The notes under the pieces: generated by a model | Databases searched by the model: none | Told to the model about the DNA's origin: nothing | Seen by the model: the letters and a program-made list of their open reading frames with translations, nothing else | Program-made: the position numbers and the translations under genes | Origin: an uncultured Solobacterium sp. | Lineage (GTDB): Bacteria > Bacillota_I > Bacilli_A > Erysipelotrichales > Erysipelotrichaceae | Length of the DNA stretch: 64,000 nt | Assembly (NCBI GenBank): GCA_900546285.1 | Contig: URCJ01000002.1 | Location: 1-64,000 of the forward strand | Reading direction: 5' to 3' | Shown: in pieces, positions 18,518-27,724 of the stretch | Layout of the letters: every line of letters starts with the position of its first letter | How positions within the stretch are numbered: position 1 is the stretch's first letter

Positions 18518-19413
18518 TTAATCACCTCATAATAAAGCTTACCCAAATCATTAGGTAAATCAGTCTCAACTGTCATCATCTCTTGTTTTAAAGGATGATA
18601 GAATTCTAACTCATCAGCCATCAAACCCATGCGGATACAAAGAGGTGACTCTACACCATATAACTGGTCGTTCAAAATAGGATAATGTTTATATGACAAA
18701 TGAACTCTAATTTGATGAGTTCTACCTGTATCTAAAATACATCTTAAAATAGAAAAATCATTCTTCTTAGAATAACCCAAACTTCTAACCTTAGTTAAAG
18801 CACTTTGACCGCCCTTATAAACAACTCGCTTGTTCGCATTATGACGATCCTTACCAATAGGTTCATTAATAATCATCGAAGCATTTCTTTCCATCTCGCC
18901 CTTCACAAAAGCTAAGTATGATCTTCTAATTTGTTTCTCACTCAATAGCCTATCTAACAAAGGTTGGAAAATAATAGACTTAGAGAACATAACTAAACCA
19001 CTAGTCTCTTTATCTAGTCTATGTAATGGATAAGAACTAATATATGGTCTATCCATAAAATAAGCCTTAACCCACTCTGTTAAAGTATCCTCATCGTTTC
19101 CATCACTATGAACCAAAACACCCTTTGGCTTATTAACCACTAAAATGATTTCATCCTCATAAACCACATCAAGCTTATGCTTAGACTCATGATATTCAAA
19201 AGTTTCTGGATAAATATTAATCTCTAAATTCATCCCCACAATAAAGTCTTCACGCTTACAAGGATTACCATCTAAAGTAATCCACTTGTTTTGAATCAAT
19301 AAATGTTGAATCTTCTTTGAAGGAATAAATTCATCAAAAAAGTCTTGTACCTTCTCATTAAATAGAGAAGCAATCTCAATCTTAAGTATCTTGTCTTCTA
19401 ATATATATTTCAT
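18514..19413 (-). CDS. RluA-family pseudouridine synthase
   Basis: A 299-residue pseudouridine synthase. The catalytic motif is HRLDKETSGLVMF, and the C-terminal part has LDTGRTHQIRVHL. The first ~80 residues look like an S4-type RNA-binding domain. The RNA target (23S rRNA or tRNA) cannot be named. This is the first gene of the eight-gene minus-strand operon running to prs. Its start has TATAAT 7 nt upstream and only a weak AGGG, hinting at a leaderless or very short-leader message. Confidence 0.92.
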   Translation of the reverse strand: MKYILEDKILKIEIASLFNEKVQDFFDEFIPSKKIQHLLIQNKWITLDGNPCKREDFIVGMNLEINIYPETFEYHESKHKLDVVYEDEIILVVNKPKGVLVHSDGNDEDTLTEWVKAYFMDRPYISSYPLHRLDKETSGLVMFSKSIIFQPLLDRLLSEKQIRRSYLAFVKGEMERNASMIINEPIGKDRHNANKRVVYKGGQSALTKVRSLGYSKKNDFSILRCILDTGRTHQIRVHLSYKHYPILNDQLYGVESPLCIRMGLMADELEFYHPLKQEMMTVETDLPNDLGKLYYEVIK

Positions 19414-19426
19414 CGACCCTATTATA
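19414..19426 (-). promoter_or_regulatory. -10 element immediately before the operon's first ATG
   Basis: TATAAT at 19421-19426 on the minus strand, then 7 nt (AGGGTCG) to the ATG at 19413. The -35 is weak. Transcription would start at or beside the start codon. Confidence 0.5.
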
Positions 19427-19499
19427 CGATTTTAGCTATAAAAAATCCTACAAGATATTTTCACATCATTAGCGGGCATAAAAAACTCGATACAGTAAC

Positions 19500-19721
19500 C
19501 TAGATTCGAGCCCAGAAAAACCTTCTTATATTTACAGACACCCTAGCATCATACATGAAACCACCACCCTCAGCATAAATAATCCTTACAAGCTCGCCTT
19601 CTTTGTAATTTTTCTTAACATCGCTATAAGCAGGTGGATAGTCTAAGACAACTTGAAAAGTATTTTGACTACTGCACGCAACAGTAGTCAAAATAGATAA
19701 ACCTAATATTATCTTTCTCAT
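19500..19721 (-). CDS. Small putative lipoprotein
   Basis: A 73-residue frame starting MRKIILGLSILTTVACSS. This is a short positively charged start, a hydrophobic stretch and a lipobox-like T-V-A-C, so lipid anchoring at C16 is plausible. The rest shows no family I recognise. It overlaps the 5'-nucleotidase gene by 4 nt (ATGA), so it would be translated by coupling. The C terminus (RRFFWARI) is odd and basic-aromatic, and the gene may be truncated or shifted. Confidence 0.5.
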   Translation of the reverse strand: MRKIILGLSILTTVACSSQNTFQVVLDYPPAYSDVKKNYKEGELVRIIYAEGGGFMYDARVSVNIRRFFWARI

Positions 19722-21178
19722 AACACCACGAGTCTTCCCTCAATACTAGCATTTAAATGTTGGTGATCACTTAAATATTGTTCAACAATATCATTAATCG
19801 AAGTAGAAACAATCTTTGGACGAGCTCTTTCTACTATTGGTGCTAATGGAATATTAAAGAACTCTTCAAAACTATTAAAATGGAATTTCGCAAGAGCTAC
19901 CTTATAAACTGCATCCTCATCAATCGGCTTACCATTAAAATTAAACTTATTAAATTCATGAGTAGCACGATCATATTCTACTTTTAAGCCCCTTGAGAAT
20001 TGATAGAACTCACAGTGTTCGCCTTGCCAAACACCATCTCTTAACATATAACGAATCATCTCTTTAAATTCTCTGCCCGAGATATCTAAACAATATAATG
20101 GATCATCATATGGTAAACATTCCATAATATCTTGATATAAGATAATAGGTCCCATCTTTTCTGTTCTAATAGCACCCGATCCAAACAGGACAATATCGAT
20201 TGCCAAACTATCCAACAAGATATCAGCTAAAAGATTGCCAAGTTCTGTTTCCTGTTCACGCTTTGGATGAGTTAATTCTCTTCTTAAACGCGTAACCACT
20301 CTTTGGTACTTAGTATCAGTCTGTTCCTTAAAATGTTTCAAGATAGTCTCAATACGATGATCATACGGACAATGACTATCATCGATCGGAACAATTTCCC
20401 ACTTAAAATCATGAATACAATTACTATCAGTATCCACATTAATATCAAATCTGCCAATCTGATTAGTACCCGTACCAGCTTGCACAATCACAATATCATT
20501 AACGATAGCTGGCTCTTCTGGAATCGTATGTGAATGCCCTCCAATAATCACATCAACACCTAATGAAGGATCTAACATCGCAGCCAACTTCTTATCTTCT
20601 TCAAAACCAATATGGGTTAATAAAACTGTAAAATCAATATCGACATTATTAAAATTATTACAGATTCTTTCTACTTCTCTTGCCGCATCTTTAATATCAA
20701 TTAGGGAACCTATTAGCCCATCTCCCTTAGTTTGATTGATAACTTCTTCCGTCAAAATGCCAATGAAAAGAATTCTCATGCCATCAATCTTAATGATCTT
20801 ACATGGTTTAAATAAACCTGAATTATTAGTCTTAATATGCAAATTAGCATTCACGATTGGAAACTTCGCACACTTCTCTAGAAACAACAATTGGCCAATA
20901 CCATAGTCGGTTTCATGATTACCAATAGTCACAATATCAGGAGATAACATGTTCATAATCTCAATAGTTGAAAAGCCTTGGTATTCGCTATCGATGATTG
21001 AACCCCTAAACATGTCTCCAGCTACACAATACAAGACATTTTCTTCTTCTTTTCGCACTTTACTGATATAACCAGACAAAAGCGAAACACCACCCACTAG
21101 CTTATCATCAATATCTTCCGATAAGAAATCACCATGCATATCATTTGAATGCAAAATCGTTAGTTTCTTTAATTCCAT
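19718..21178 (-). CDS. 5'-nucleotidase/metallophosphatase family protein (YunD-like)
   Basis: A 486-residue two-domain protein. The metallophosphatase domain has HSNDMHGDF, GDMFRGS, GNHETDYG and GGHSHT, covering the metal ligands. The C-terminal 5'-nucleotidase domain (PF02872) has LADILLDS and FGSGAIR. Most relatives are exported; this one begins directly at MELKKLTILHSND with no signal peptide, so it should be cytoplasmic, like Bacillus YunD. Likely substrates are nucleotides or UDP-sugars. GAGGTGAAA lies 5 nt before the ATG. Confidence 0.9.
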   Translation of the reverse strand: MELKKLTILHSNDMHGDFLSEDIDDKLVGGVSLLSGYISKVRKEEENVLYCVAGDMFRGSIIDSEYQGFSTIEIMNMLSPDIVTIGNHETDYGIGQLLFLEKCAKFPIVNANLHIKTNNSGLFKPCKIIKIDGMRILFIGILTEEVINQTKGDGLIGSLIDIKDAAREVERICNNFNNVDIDFTVLLTHIGFEEDKKLAAMLDPSLGVDVIIGGHSHTIPEEPAIVNDIVIVQAGTGTNQIGRFDINVDTDSNCIHDFKWEIVPIDDSHCPYDHRIETILKHFKEQTDTKYQRVVTRLRRELTHPKREQETELGNLLADILLDSLAIDIVLFGSGAIRTEKMGPIILYQDIMECLPYDDPLYCLDISGREFKEMIRYMLRDGVWQGEHCEFYQFSRGLKVEYDRATHEFNKFNFNGKPIDEDAVYKVALAKFHFNSFEEFFNIPLAPIVERARPKIVSTSINDIVEQYLSDHQHLNASIEGRLVVL

Positions 21179-21245
21179 AATGTTTCACCTCTACTACCTA
21201 TATTTTTTCATAATAGTAAAAAGTAAAAATCACCAAAACTAATGA

Positions 21246-21878
21246 TTAGTCATTATCTATATCTATCGCAATACCATTAACACGTGCCAATATCGCAAGC
21301 TCGGTTCTATTAGCACAACCTGTCTTATCTAACATATGTTGGATATGTGTCTTTACCGTATTCTCAGAAATATAAAGCTTCAACGCAATTTGTCCATTAG
21401 ACAAGCCCTTAGTCATAAGTCTTAACACTTCTAATTCCTTATCTGTAAATTCATGAGAATAGGCATGACCTATCTTAATACTTGGAGCACTATCTGGATA
21501 AACCGATTCTCCATTCATCGTCCTATCCATTACTTCAAGAATAGTCTCTTTAGATATCTCCTTATACCAAAAACTATCAATACCTGCTTCCTTAGCTCTT
21601 TTTAACCAAGATGCTTCAGCCATTGAAGTTATCATTATTATCTTTAAATTAGGATACTTCTTTTTCACCTTAATGGCCTCCAAGAGGCCATTGGAGCCAT
21701 CAGCCATTAAAATGTCCATAATCAACAAATCACAAGAGTGGCGCTCAAGGTATGATTCTACAAGAATTGCCGACTCTAAAGAATTCTCTAATTCATAGTT
21801 ATCAGAACTCTTGATATAATACTCAAATAATTCCCTGGCAATATATTGATCATCCACTATTATTACTTTATACTTCAT
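21246..21878 (-). CDS. NarL/LuxR-family response regulator
   Basis: A 210-residue regulator. The receiver domain has D9-D10, the phosphoacceptor D55 in LLIMDILMADGS, and the Lys of YKE near 104. The C-terminal LuxR helix-turn-helix reads LTKGLSNGQIALKLYISEN and ends with the usual VKTHI dimer helix. It overlaps the kinase gene by 11 nt and is the output of the three-gene sensory operon starting at 24656. Confidence 0.92.
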   Translation of the reverse strand: MKYKVIIVDDQYIARELFEYYIKSSDNYELENSLESAILVESYLERHSCDLLIMDILMADGSNGLLEAIKVKKKYPNLKIIMITSMAEASWLKRAKEAGIDSFWYKEISKETILEVMDRTMNGESVYPDSAPSIKIGHAYSHEFTDKELEVLRLMTKGLSNGQIALKLYISENTVKTHIQHMLDKTGCANRTELAILARVNGIAIDIDND

Positions 21879-23058
21879 GAGTCTCTCCTAGTTCAATTAT
21901 CAACTTAAAACTGTCACTTGTATCTATGGTCATTTTACCACCATTATTCTCTACCATTGACCTTATATTCTTTAAACCACCTTTTTCAACATAGGATGTA
22001 ACCCTATTATCACCATCATTATAAAGTTCGATATGCTTACCATTGATATCACAAAATAGATTCTTACACTTACCATGTTTAACCCCATTGTTTAAAGCTT
22101 CTAGGATAACTTCTTTAATAATATGCTTATTATTATCATCAAAGTTAAAATCACCACTTATATGAAGTCTTACTCCAAGTCTTTCACTCTCTACATATAT
22201 CGCATTAAAATCATCTAACCAAACACCCTGTTTCTTCATCACATCAATGACATATCTCCAAAACAAGATTACCTTATTAGACTCCTTATTCTCATGAATA
22301 AAATAAGACCTTGCCAACAATAAACATCTACCAACCTCATCATGAACCTTACTTCGAGCATTTAGAACTTCCTCTTCATTCACGATTCTTTCAATATCCA
22401 TAGACATCTTCTTAAGCTTTAAATTTAGATTGTCCAATCTTTTCTTATCATTATTAAGCTGTAAATTAAGTTCATATTGTTTAGTGATATCCGTTAGAGT
22501 CATTTCATAAACTTCTTCATCACCAACACTAATCACTTTTCGATTAAAGTTATATACCATATCCCCACATTTAATATTGATAGTTGGTTCTTTTCTTAGT
22601 ACACTCAAGTCATAATCGCCAGACAATAAAGCATCATAAAATACATTAGCATTCATAATCTGTTCACCACTAATCATTTCCGCAAAATTATTCATTACTT
22701 TATTTACCAATAATGGTGTACCACCAAGTGAGGCAAAACAGATTCCATCGCTCATACTATCAAAGCTTTCTTTAATTGCACTACTATTGGTTGTAAAGGC
22801 TCTTTTATCCCTAACCACAATAAACAAAACTACCATGACAATAGGAATCAACTGTAACATAAACTTATCTAAAAGTATGAATCTACTTATATCATCATTA
22901 ATAATAAACATTCTTCTTAACATGACAGCACAAAAGATAGAATTCACAAAACAGGCAATTCTAATATGAGTATTGATATTTCTATCAATCGTATATGTAA
23001 ATAAGAAGGCACTTAAGATAAATAGTACCAACATATAGATACCTAGAATACTAATCAT
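21868..23058 (-). CDS. Membrane sensor histidine kinase (HDxxG type)
   Basis: A 396-residue kinase. Three hydrophobic segments lie in residues 1-82. A PAS-like stretch (~95-195, SMSDGICFASLGGTPLLVN) precedes a coiled coil. The phosphoacceptor is H239 in KVHDEVGRCL, the HDxxG form. The ATPase domain has the N box EALNNGVKHG but a short, poorly conserved G region (NDGD..., GGLKNI). It pairs with the adjacent LuxR-type regulator and with the degenerate 7TM protein whose stop overlaps its start by 4 nt. Confidence 0.85.
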   Translation of the reverse strand: MISILGIYMLVLFILSAFLFTYTIDRNINTHIRIACFVNSIFCAVMLRRMFIINDDISRFILLDKFMLQLIPIVMVVLFIVVRDKRAFTTNSSAIKESFDSMSDGICFASLGGTPLLVNKVMNNFAEMISGEQIMNANVFYDALLSGDYDLSVLRKEPTINIKCGDMVYNFNRKVISVGDEEVYEMTLTDITKQYELNLQLNNDKKRLDNLNLKLKKMSMDIERIVNEEEVLNARSKVHDEVGRCLLLARSYFIHENKESNKVILFWRYVIDVMKKQGVWLDDFNAIYVESERLGVRLHISGDFNFDDNNKHIIKEVILEALNNGVKHGKCKNLFCDINGKHIELYNDGDNRVTSYVEKGGLKNIRSMVENNGGKMTIDTSDSFKLIIELGETHEV

Positions 23059-24656
23059 GATAGCCTCCTATAGACATCTATATATAATGTGTCTTCTTCC
23101 TGTTTCATGTCTACTTTAAGCCAAGTATGAAGCTTAAAAGGTTCTATATTACTTACTTCAATATGCATACGCACCATCTTTTCATCATAGAAACAATCTA
23201 CCATTAAGGCACAAGTATTAGGTAATATTTCTTCAACTACTTTCTCAAAAACATAATACATTTCAAGTAAAACATCATTTTCAATACTCATAGAACCATG
23301 AGCCTTATGGTTACAAATAAAACCGTATAATTCTAGATAATTAAGTGATTCACCAATTGATAGATCAAGTTCTACATTAGAAATAGTCTTATTATTTTGA
23401 CTTATCAATAAAAGATTGCTTCTTTTTTTAACATAAGCCATATAGATACATGACAACTTTAATCTATTATCAAAATCATCCGATTCACTAATCAAATCAC
23501 TAATAATTTCAAGTTCTTTTCTTACATCACAAGAAATATAATCATACAAGGCCTTTCTCTTATCTAGATTTTGTTTCTTCTTATTCAAGATGTTGGCAGA
23601 CTCGATAATACTATTCTCCTCTTCCAACAAATCAATCATGTTATTTAATTCATCATTAATCTTATTAATTGCACTAATATCCTTGCACCAATAGGCATGT
23701 CCCTTTAATAATTGTTTACTTCTTAAAAGAGTATCCCCTCCATCCAAAAAGACATCTTTTTCCTCACTATTTAAAAGTTGAGCTACGGTAATATCCTTAC
23801 CATTTTTAGTCTTATAAGCAAGCTCTAGATTCTCATTATATATGCCACCATTCAATGTCGAATTAATCCACAAAGAGGCAAAATTATCATTATTAATCAA
23901 CAATCTACTCTGTATCATTAACTCCAAGAAAGCCAAATAAGTAATGCATATTATATCGGTTGTCTTATAGATAGTTGTGAAGATATTATGACGATCGTAA
24001 ATAAACCAAATTAAATAGATAAGTAATACTAAAACAGGCACAAAAGGAATCCAAATCTTTTGAACATTATCACTAGTAATACTCCTTTTAAAAATCGTTA
24101 AAAAAGTCATTGCCATTATCACAATAACCCAAAGCACTGACAAGTAATAAACAATCCCATAATTATATTCATCATTCCAGTCTCCGACAAAGTTAAAGGC
24201 TAATTCATGATAATCATTAGTAAGAATCAGAATACAAATAACACTTGCTATCACAAAAAGAATGCGATAACGCTTCTTTGGTTTATAACTAACAGGCTTG
24301 CCAACATATAAAGAAGCCATATAAATCATCAAAATCGTAAAAGTTTGAGGAACATAATACATGTACCAAAAGAAACGAGAAAGCGTTGTATTTGATTCAA
24401 TAAAAGTATACTTACTTGTTTTTAGAAAAAAGAAAAGAGCGCATAAAATACCTGCCCAACATAGATATTTACGCTCCATAGGATGTTCAATCCTTCTTCT
24501 AACCTGTGATACCCACAAGGCATCCATGAAAATAAAAATAAGAAAAGAAAGATAGGTACTATCGAAGTATACCGAAAAATATCTTCCCAAGCCAATCAGT
24601 ACAATACCAATAATGTAGATATAGTTACATATCTTTGTTTTCTTACTTAATTTCAT
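23055..24656 (-). CDS. 7TM-type sensor with kinase-like but degenerate C-terminal half
   Basis: About 533 residues from the ATG at 24656. The N-terminal ~250 residues hold seven or eight membrane segments like the 'histidine kinase N-terminal 7TM' module. A PAS-like stretch, a coiled coil (DELNNMIDLLEEEN) and a C-terminal region follow. That region lines up loosely with a kinase core but has no H box, N box or glycine-rich ATP lid that I can find. It is probably a non-catalytic sensor that signals through the neighbouring kinase. A longer frame starts at a TTG (24677) inside a terminator hairpin and is less likely. Confidence 0.7.
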   Translation of the reverse strand: MKLSKKTKICNYIYIIGIVLIGLGRYFSVYFDSTYLSFLIFIFMDALWVSQVRRRIEHPMERKYLCWAGILCALFFFLKTSKYTFIESNTTLSRFFWYMYYVPQTFTILMIYMASLYVGKPVSYKPKKRYRILFVIASVICILILTNDYHELAFNFVGDWNDEYNYGIVYYLSVLWVIVIMAMTFLTIFKRSITSDNVQKIWIPFVPVLVLLIYLIWFIYDRHNIFTTIYKTTDIICITYLAFLELMIQSRLLINNDNFASLWINSTLNGGIYNENLELAYKTKNGKDITVAQLLNSEEKDVFLDGGDTLLRSKQLLKGHAYWCKDISAINKINDELNNMIDLLEEENSIIESANILNKKKQNLDKRKALYDYISCDVRKELEIISDLISESDDFDNRLKLSCIYMAYVKKRSNLLLISQNNKTISNVELDLSIGESLNYLELYGFICNHKAHGSMSIENDVLLEMYYVFEKVVEEILPNTCALMVDCFYDEKMVRMHIEVSNIEPFKLHTWLKVDMKQEEDTLYIDVYRRLS

Positions 24657-24665
24657 AAATATACT

Positions 24666-24691
24666 TAAGTCGCACAATTAAGTGCGACTTA
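24666..24691 (-). terminator. Inverted repeat separating the TPM operon from the sensor operon
   Basis: Perfect 9-bp stem AAGTCGCAC / GTGCGACTT with a 6-nt AT loop, lying between the TPM gene stop and the sensor gene start. The tail (TTAAGTATATTT) is only moderately T-rich, so it may be a leaky terminator that lets some transcripts continue into the sensory operon. Confidence 0.6.
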
Positions 24692-24696
24692 TTTAA

Positions 24697-25497
24697 TTAA
24701 AACTTATGGGAACCGCCACCACCATGGGTTGCCCCACTACTAGAAATATGGGTACTAGAACCACCGCCACTAGATGAATTATCACTTCTTTCAATCTTAG
24801 TAGTTTGACTTGTCTTATATAAGAAAATCTCACCACTTCTAAAGATATCAACACCAGAATTTGTCATATAAGCATTGGCCTGTTTCTTAATACCCTGGGT
24901 CTTTAATTGCCCTCTTAGTACTAAAAATACAATCAAAGAAATAATCAAAGAACCAATGCCACCGCTGATTAAAGCTGTCTTAATAGGATTGACTTCTTCT
25001 TCAGGCTCATGATATTCATGAATATACTTATCAGGATGATCATAGACATACTCAACACCAGACAAGAAAGCCTTAGCAGCGCCAACACTATCACCGTCAC
25101 TCAAATAAGGAGTAATATTGGCATATAGTTCATTATCAAGGGCATCATCCGCAAACAAGGTAATCGTATCATAACCCCTTGTCGTAATCGTATAATCACG
25201 AAGTGTATAGTTTATACACAAGATGATACCATCTCTATCACTTCCCAAACCATAGTCATTATAATCAAAGTAATCATCAGCAAGTGCAGTAATATCATTA
25301 TTTTGACTATCTGCGAAATAGATGACGATGTCAAAACCAACCTTTTCAATTAAAGTTTCAACATCATTCTCTAATTCTTCCCTTTCACTATCGCTCAAGG
25401 CGCCATACTCATCAACTACCTTAGTATCATTGGCCATTACTGGTAATGAGAATAATGATAGGAAAAGAATACTAATTACTAATAATATCTTTTTCAT
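24697..25497 (-). CDS. TPM-domain membrane protein (YdjH-like)
   Basis: 266 residues from the ATG at 25497, which overlaps the preceding stop (TAATG) and has GGTGGTGAAG upstream. A longer frame exists but lacks support. It has a signal peptide (MKKILLVISILF...VMA) and a TPM domain (~25-150, VDEYGALSDSER...). A membrane helix (~180-205) and a Ser/Gly-rich tail ending GGGGSHKF follow. This architecture matches Bacillus YdjH. With the two upstream genes it reproduces the ydjI-ydjG-ydjH set, which helps hold PspA at stressed membranes. Confidence 0.82.
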   Translation of the reverse strand: MKKILLVISILFLSLFSLPVMANDTKVVDEYGALSDSEREELENDVETLIEKVGFDIVIYFADSQNNDITALADDYFDYNDYGLGSDRDGIILCINYTLRDYTITTRGYDTITLFADDALDNELYANITPYLSDGDSVGAAKAFLSGVEYVYDHPDKYIHEYHEPEEEVNPIKTALISGGIGSLIISLIVFLVLRGQLKTQGIKKQANAYMTNSGVDIFRSGEIFLYKTSQTTKIERSDNSSSGGGSSTHISSSGATHGGGGSHKF

Positions 25498-26567
25498 TAC
25501 TTCACCACCATATACGCAATAAGCGAAATTATCACAAAACAAATTATAAATACCAATAGAATAGTCTTAAATACTTTAGCCTTATCCATTGGCAAATCAC
25601 CCGCAAACTTTCCTGTTTGACCATTCATCGCAAAGTTATAAACCTCACCATGATATTTAGTAGAAAAAATATAAACAGGAAGCAGAGCATAGGCAGCCTT
25701 AGAATCCTTATAATCAACAGAACCCGCTTCAAAGATACAAGATGCATAGCCAATAACTGTAGAACCTAATAATTGATACATTGAATTATTAATACGATCA
25801 TTAGCTTTCTTAAAAGTCTCATTCTCATCTGCATCATACTTATCGGCGAAATAACCAGATAAGTAAGCACTATTGAAATCAGCACCCTTTGAATAATCAA
25901 ATGGTTCTAAGGCATCCAATAAAGAATCATCTAATTTAGTAGAGGCATCAACTGGAATCTTCTCAAAAGATGCGCTACCATCACGATATACAAGATAATG
26001 TGATGTCTCGGTTGTCACATAGTCACCATGACGATAGGTGTTAACTCTAGTAGTTCTAAATCTAGCCTTACCATCAACGTCCGCATCAAATAGCCAATAT
26101 GGAACATAGATACCATTTAACTTCTCAATAACATTATTGACCGCAAAATCATTTGGGAGCGCCCATTTACCTTTTAAAAACTCGCTATAAGCTTTCTTTG
26201 CGGCATTCTTATCTAAAGCGAAAGGAACAACAAGCTCTGGTTTTAAAATACCATCAAATTGACCTGGATCAATAACACTATTACCACAATAAGGACAGGT
26301 AGATGCTGACATATTCTCATCACCAATTACCTGCCCTCCACATGATGGACAAGTATAAGTTACCTTGCCATCTATACTGACCTTTTCTGTAGGCTTTGAA
26401 GAGAATGTGGCATTATCTACCCCCACATTCTCTTCATTCATCAAATCCTTTAATGTATTAATGTCGTACTCTGTACCACAATGCGCACATTTTAATGTAC
26501 CGCTTGCCGCATTAAAGGGAATTGAAGCGCCACAGTTGGGGCATTTATAAGATACAATTTCACTCAT
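25497..26567 (-). CDS. Zinc-ribbon membrane protein (YdjG-like)
   Basis: A 356-residue protein with two zinc ribbons. The first is YKCPNCGAS...KCAHCGTEY at residues ~7-35. The second is YTCPSCGGQ...CPYCGNS at ~70-95. A soluble domain with IPYVPYWLFD-like aromatic strands follows, and a single C-terminal membrane helix (~332-352). The layout is that of Bacillus YdjG and related TFIIB-type zinc-ribbon proteins. It is coupled on both sides by one-base overlaps, to the SPFH protein gene upstream and the TPM gene downstream. Confidence 0.82.
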   Translation of the reverse strand: MSEIVSYKCPNCGASIPFNAASGTLKCAHCGTEYDINTLKDLMNEENVGVDNATFSSKPTEKVSIDGKVTYTCPSCGGQVIGDENMSASTCPYCGNSVIDPGQFDGILKPELVVPFALDKNAAKKAYSEFLKGKWALPNDFAVNNVIEKLNGIYVPYWLFDADVDGKARFRTTRVNTYRHGDYVTTETSHYLVYRDGSASFEKIPVDASTKLDDSLLDALEPFDYSKGADFNSAYLSGYFADKYDADENETFKKANDRINNSMYQLLGSTVIGYASCIFEAGSVDYKDSKAAYALLPVYIFSTKYHGEVYNFAMNGQTGKFAGDLPMDKAKVFKTILLVFIICFVIISLIAYMVVK

Positions 26568-27643
26568 TATTTAAGTGGTTTGCCGCAACTTGAACAGAAA
26601 GCAGCATCACTAGCCACTGGCTTACCACAATGTGGACAGAAAGCACCTGTTTGTGCAGATTGACCCTGAGCGAACAATCCAGCAACATTACCAGCACCAG
26701 CAGCCATATTCATACCCATGAAAGCACCCATAGCGCCACCTGGATTATTAGCAGCATCACGCATTGCTTGTGCTTGAGCAGCAGCCATAGCACCAGCAGC
26801 TGCATTTGGATTTCTAAGAGCAGCACCCTCTTGAAGATTTTGAATTCTCTTAAGATCATCATCAGTAGGACTAATAGAATTAATACCAAATGAACAAATA
26901 GAGATACCTCTTAAATCAGACCACTTCTTACTTAAGATTGTGTTTAAAGAATCAACTAAATCAAATGTATGCATTGGAATATCTGAATAACGATTTACAC
27001 CCTTATTGCTTAAATCAGCTAATGCAGGTTGTAAAGCCGTTAACAATTCAGTCTTCATTTGATTATCCAATTGATCTCTTGTGAATTGAGTACAATTACC
27101 TGCAACATTTTTATAGAACAAGATAGGATTTGTAATCTTAATTGAATATTCACCATTACATCTTAAACCTACATCGATATCATATCCAACATTATCATCT
27201 TTTACTCTAAATGAAACAGGAGTAGCTGTGCCATACATGTAACCCATAATCTCTTTAGTGTTTACATAATAAACTGTTTGAGATCTGTTAGTTACACCAC
27301 CATAAGTGAAACGTTCTACCATTGTAGAGAAAGTATCCTTTAATCCAGTTAATCCACCATCGAAAATAGAAGGAGACTTATCTGTATTGAAAGTATAATT
27401 ACCAGGCTCATTAGCCACTTCCACTACAAGACCGTCATCAACGATAAGAGCACATTGTCCATCCGCTACAACGATGCCAGAACCATTAGTAATAACATCG
27501 CTCTTATCGAACAAACCAGCGCCCTTTTTAGTACCCTTAACCATTAATACTTCATTCGCAAGGGCATCACACACAAAATAATCTTTCCAAGTATCAGCCA
27601 ATACACCACCAGCAGAACCAAGAGCAGCTTTAATTAAACCCAT
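26567..27643 (-). CDS. SPFH-domain protein with C-terminal zinc ribbon (YdjI-like)
   Basis: A 358-residue SPFH/band-7-like protein ('virion core protein' family). The SPFH part occupies ~30-270 (TFSTMVERFTYGG, GLRCNGEYSIKITNP). An Ala/Met/Gly-rich linker follows, then a double CxxC zinc ribbon, FCPHCGKP...FCSSCGKPLK, at the C terminus. It lacks an N-terminal membrane helix, like YdjI. It is the first gene of the operon, with GGAGG 9 nt before the ATG. No pspA-like gene is adjacent, unlike in Bacillus. Confidence 0.85.
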   Translation of the reverse strand: MGLIKAALGSAGGVLADTWKDYFVCDALANEVLMVKGTKKGAGLFDKSDVITNGSGIVVADGQCALIVDDGLVVEVANEPGNYTFNTDKSPSIFDGGLTGLKDTFSTMVERFTYGGVTNRSQTVYYVNTKEIMGYMYGTATPVSFRVKDDNVGYDIDVGLRCNGEYSIKITNPILFYKNVAGNCTQFTRDQLDNQMKTELLTALQPALADLSNKGVNRYSDIPMHTFDLVDSLNTILSKKWSDLRGISICSFGINSISPTDDDLKRIQNLQEGAALRNPNAAAGAMAAAQAQAMRDAANNPGGAMGAFMGMNMAAGAGNVAGLFAQGQSAQTGAFCPHCGKPVASDAAFCSSCGKPLK

Positions 27644-27672
27644 ATCATTTTCCTCCGTTATAAGTTACCTAA

Positions 27673-27681
27673 ATTATAACA
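27673..27681 (-). promoter_or_regulatory. Extended -10 promoter of the ydjI-like operon
   Basis: TGT-TATAAT on the minus strand (TATAAT at 27673-27678), about 30 nt before the ydjI-like ATG. There is no strong -35. The GGTGATTATGGTGATTGGGG tract just upstream is unusually G-rich for this genome. Confidence 0.5.
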
Positions 27682-27724
27682 TCCACCCCAATCACCATAA
27701 TCACCTATTTGGATGATGTGAAAG

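Noticed and set aside
24657..24677. TTG start extending the 7TM sensor by seven residues
   Set aside because: The TTG lies in the loop and arm of the terminator hairpin and directly follows an in-frame stop; the ATG at 24656 is simpler.
26630..26893. 87-codon plus-strand frame opposite the SPFH gene
   Set aside because: Ser/Thr/His-rich shadow of the Ala/Met-rich linker and zinc ribbon on the other strand.
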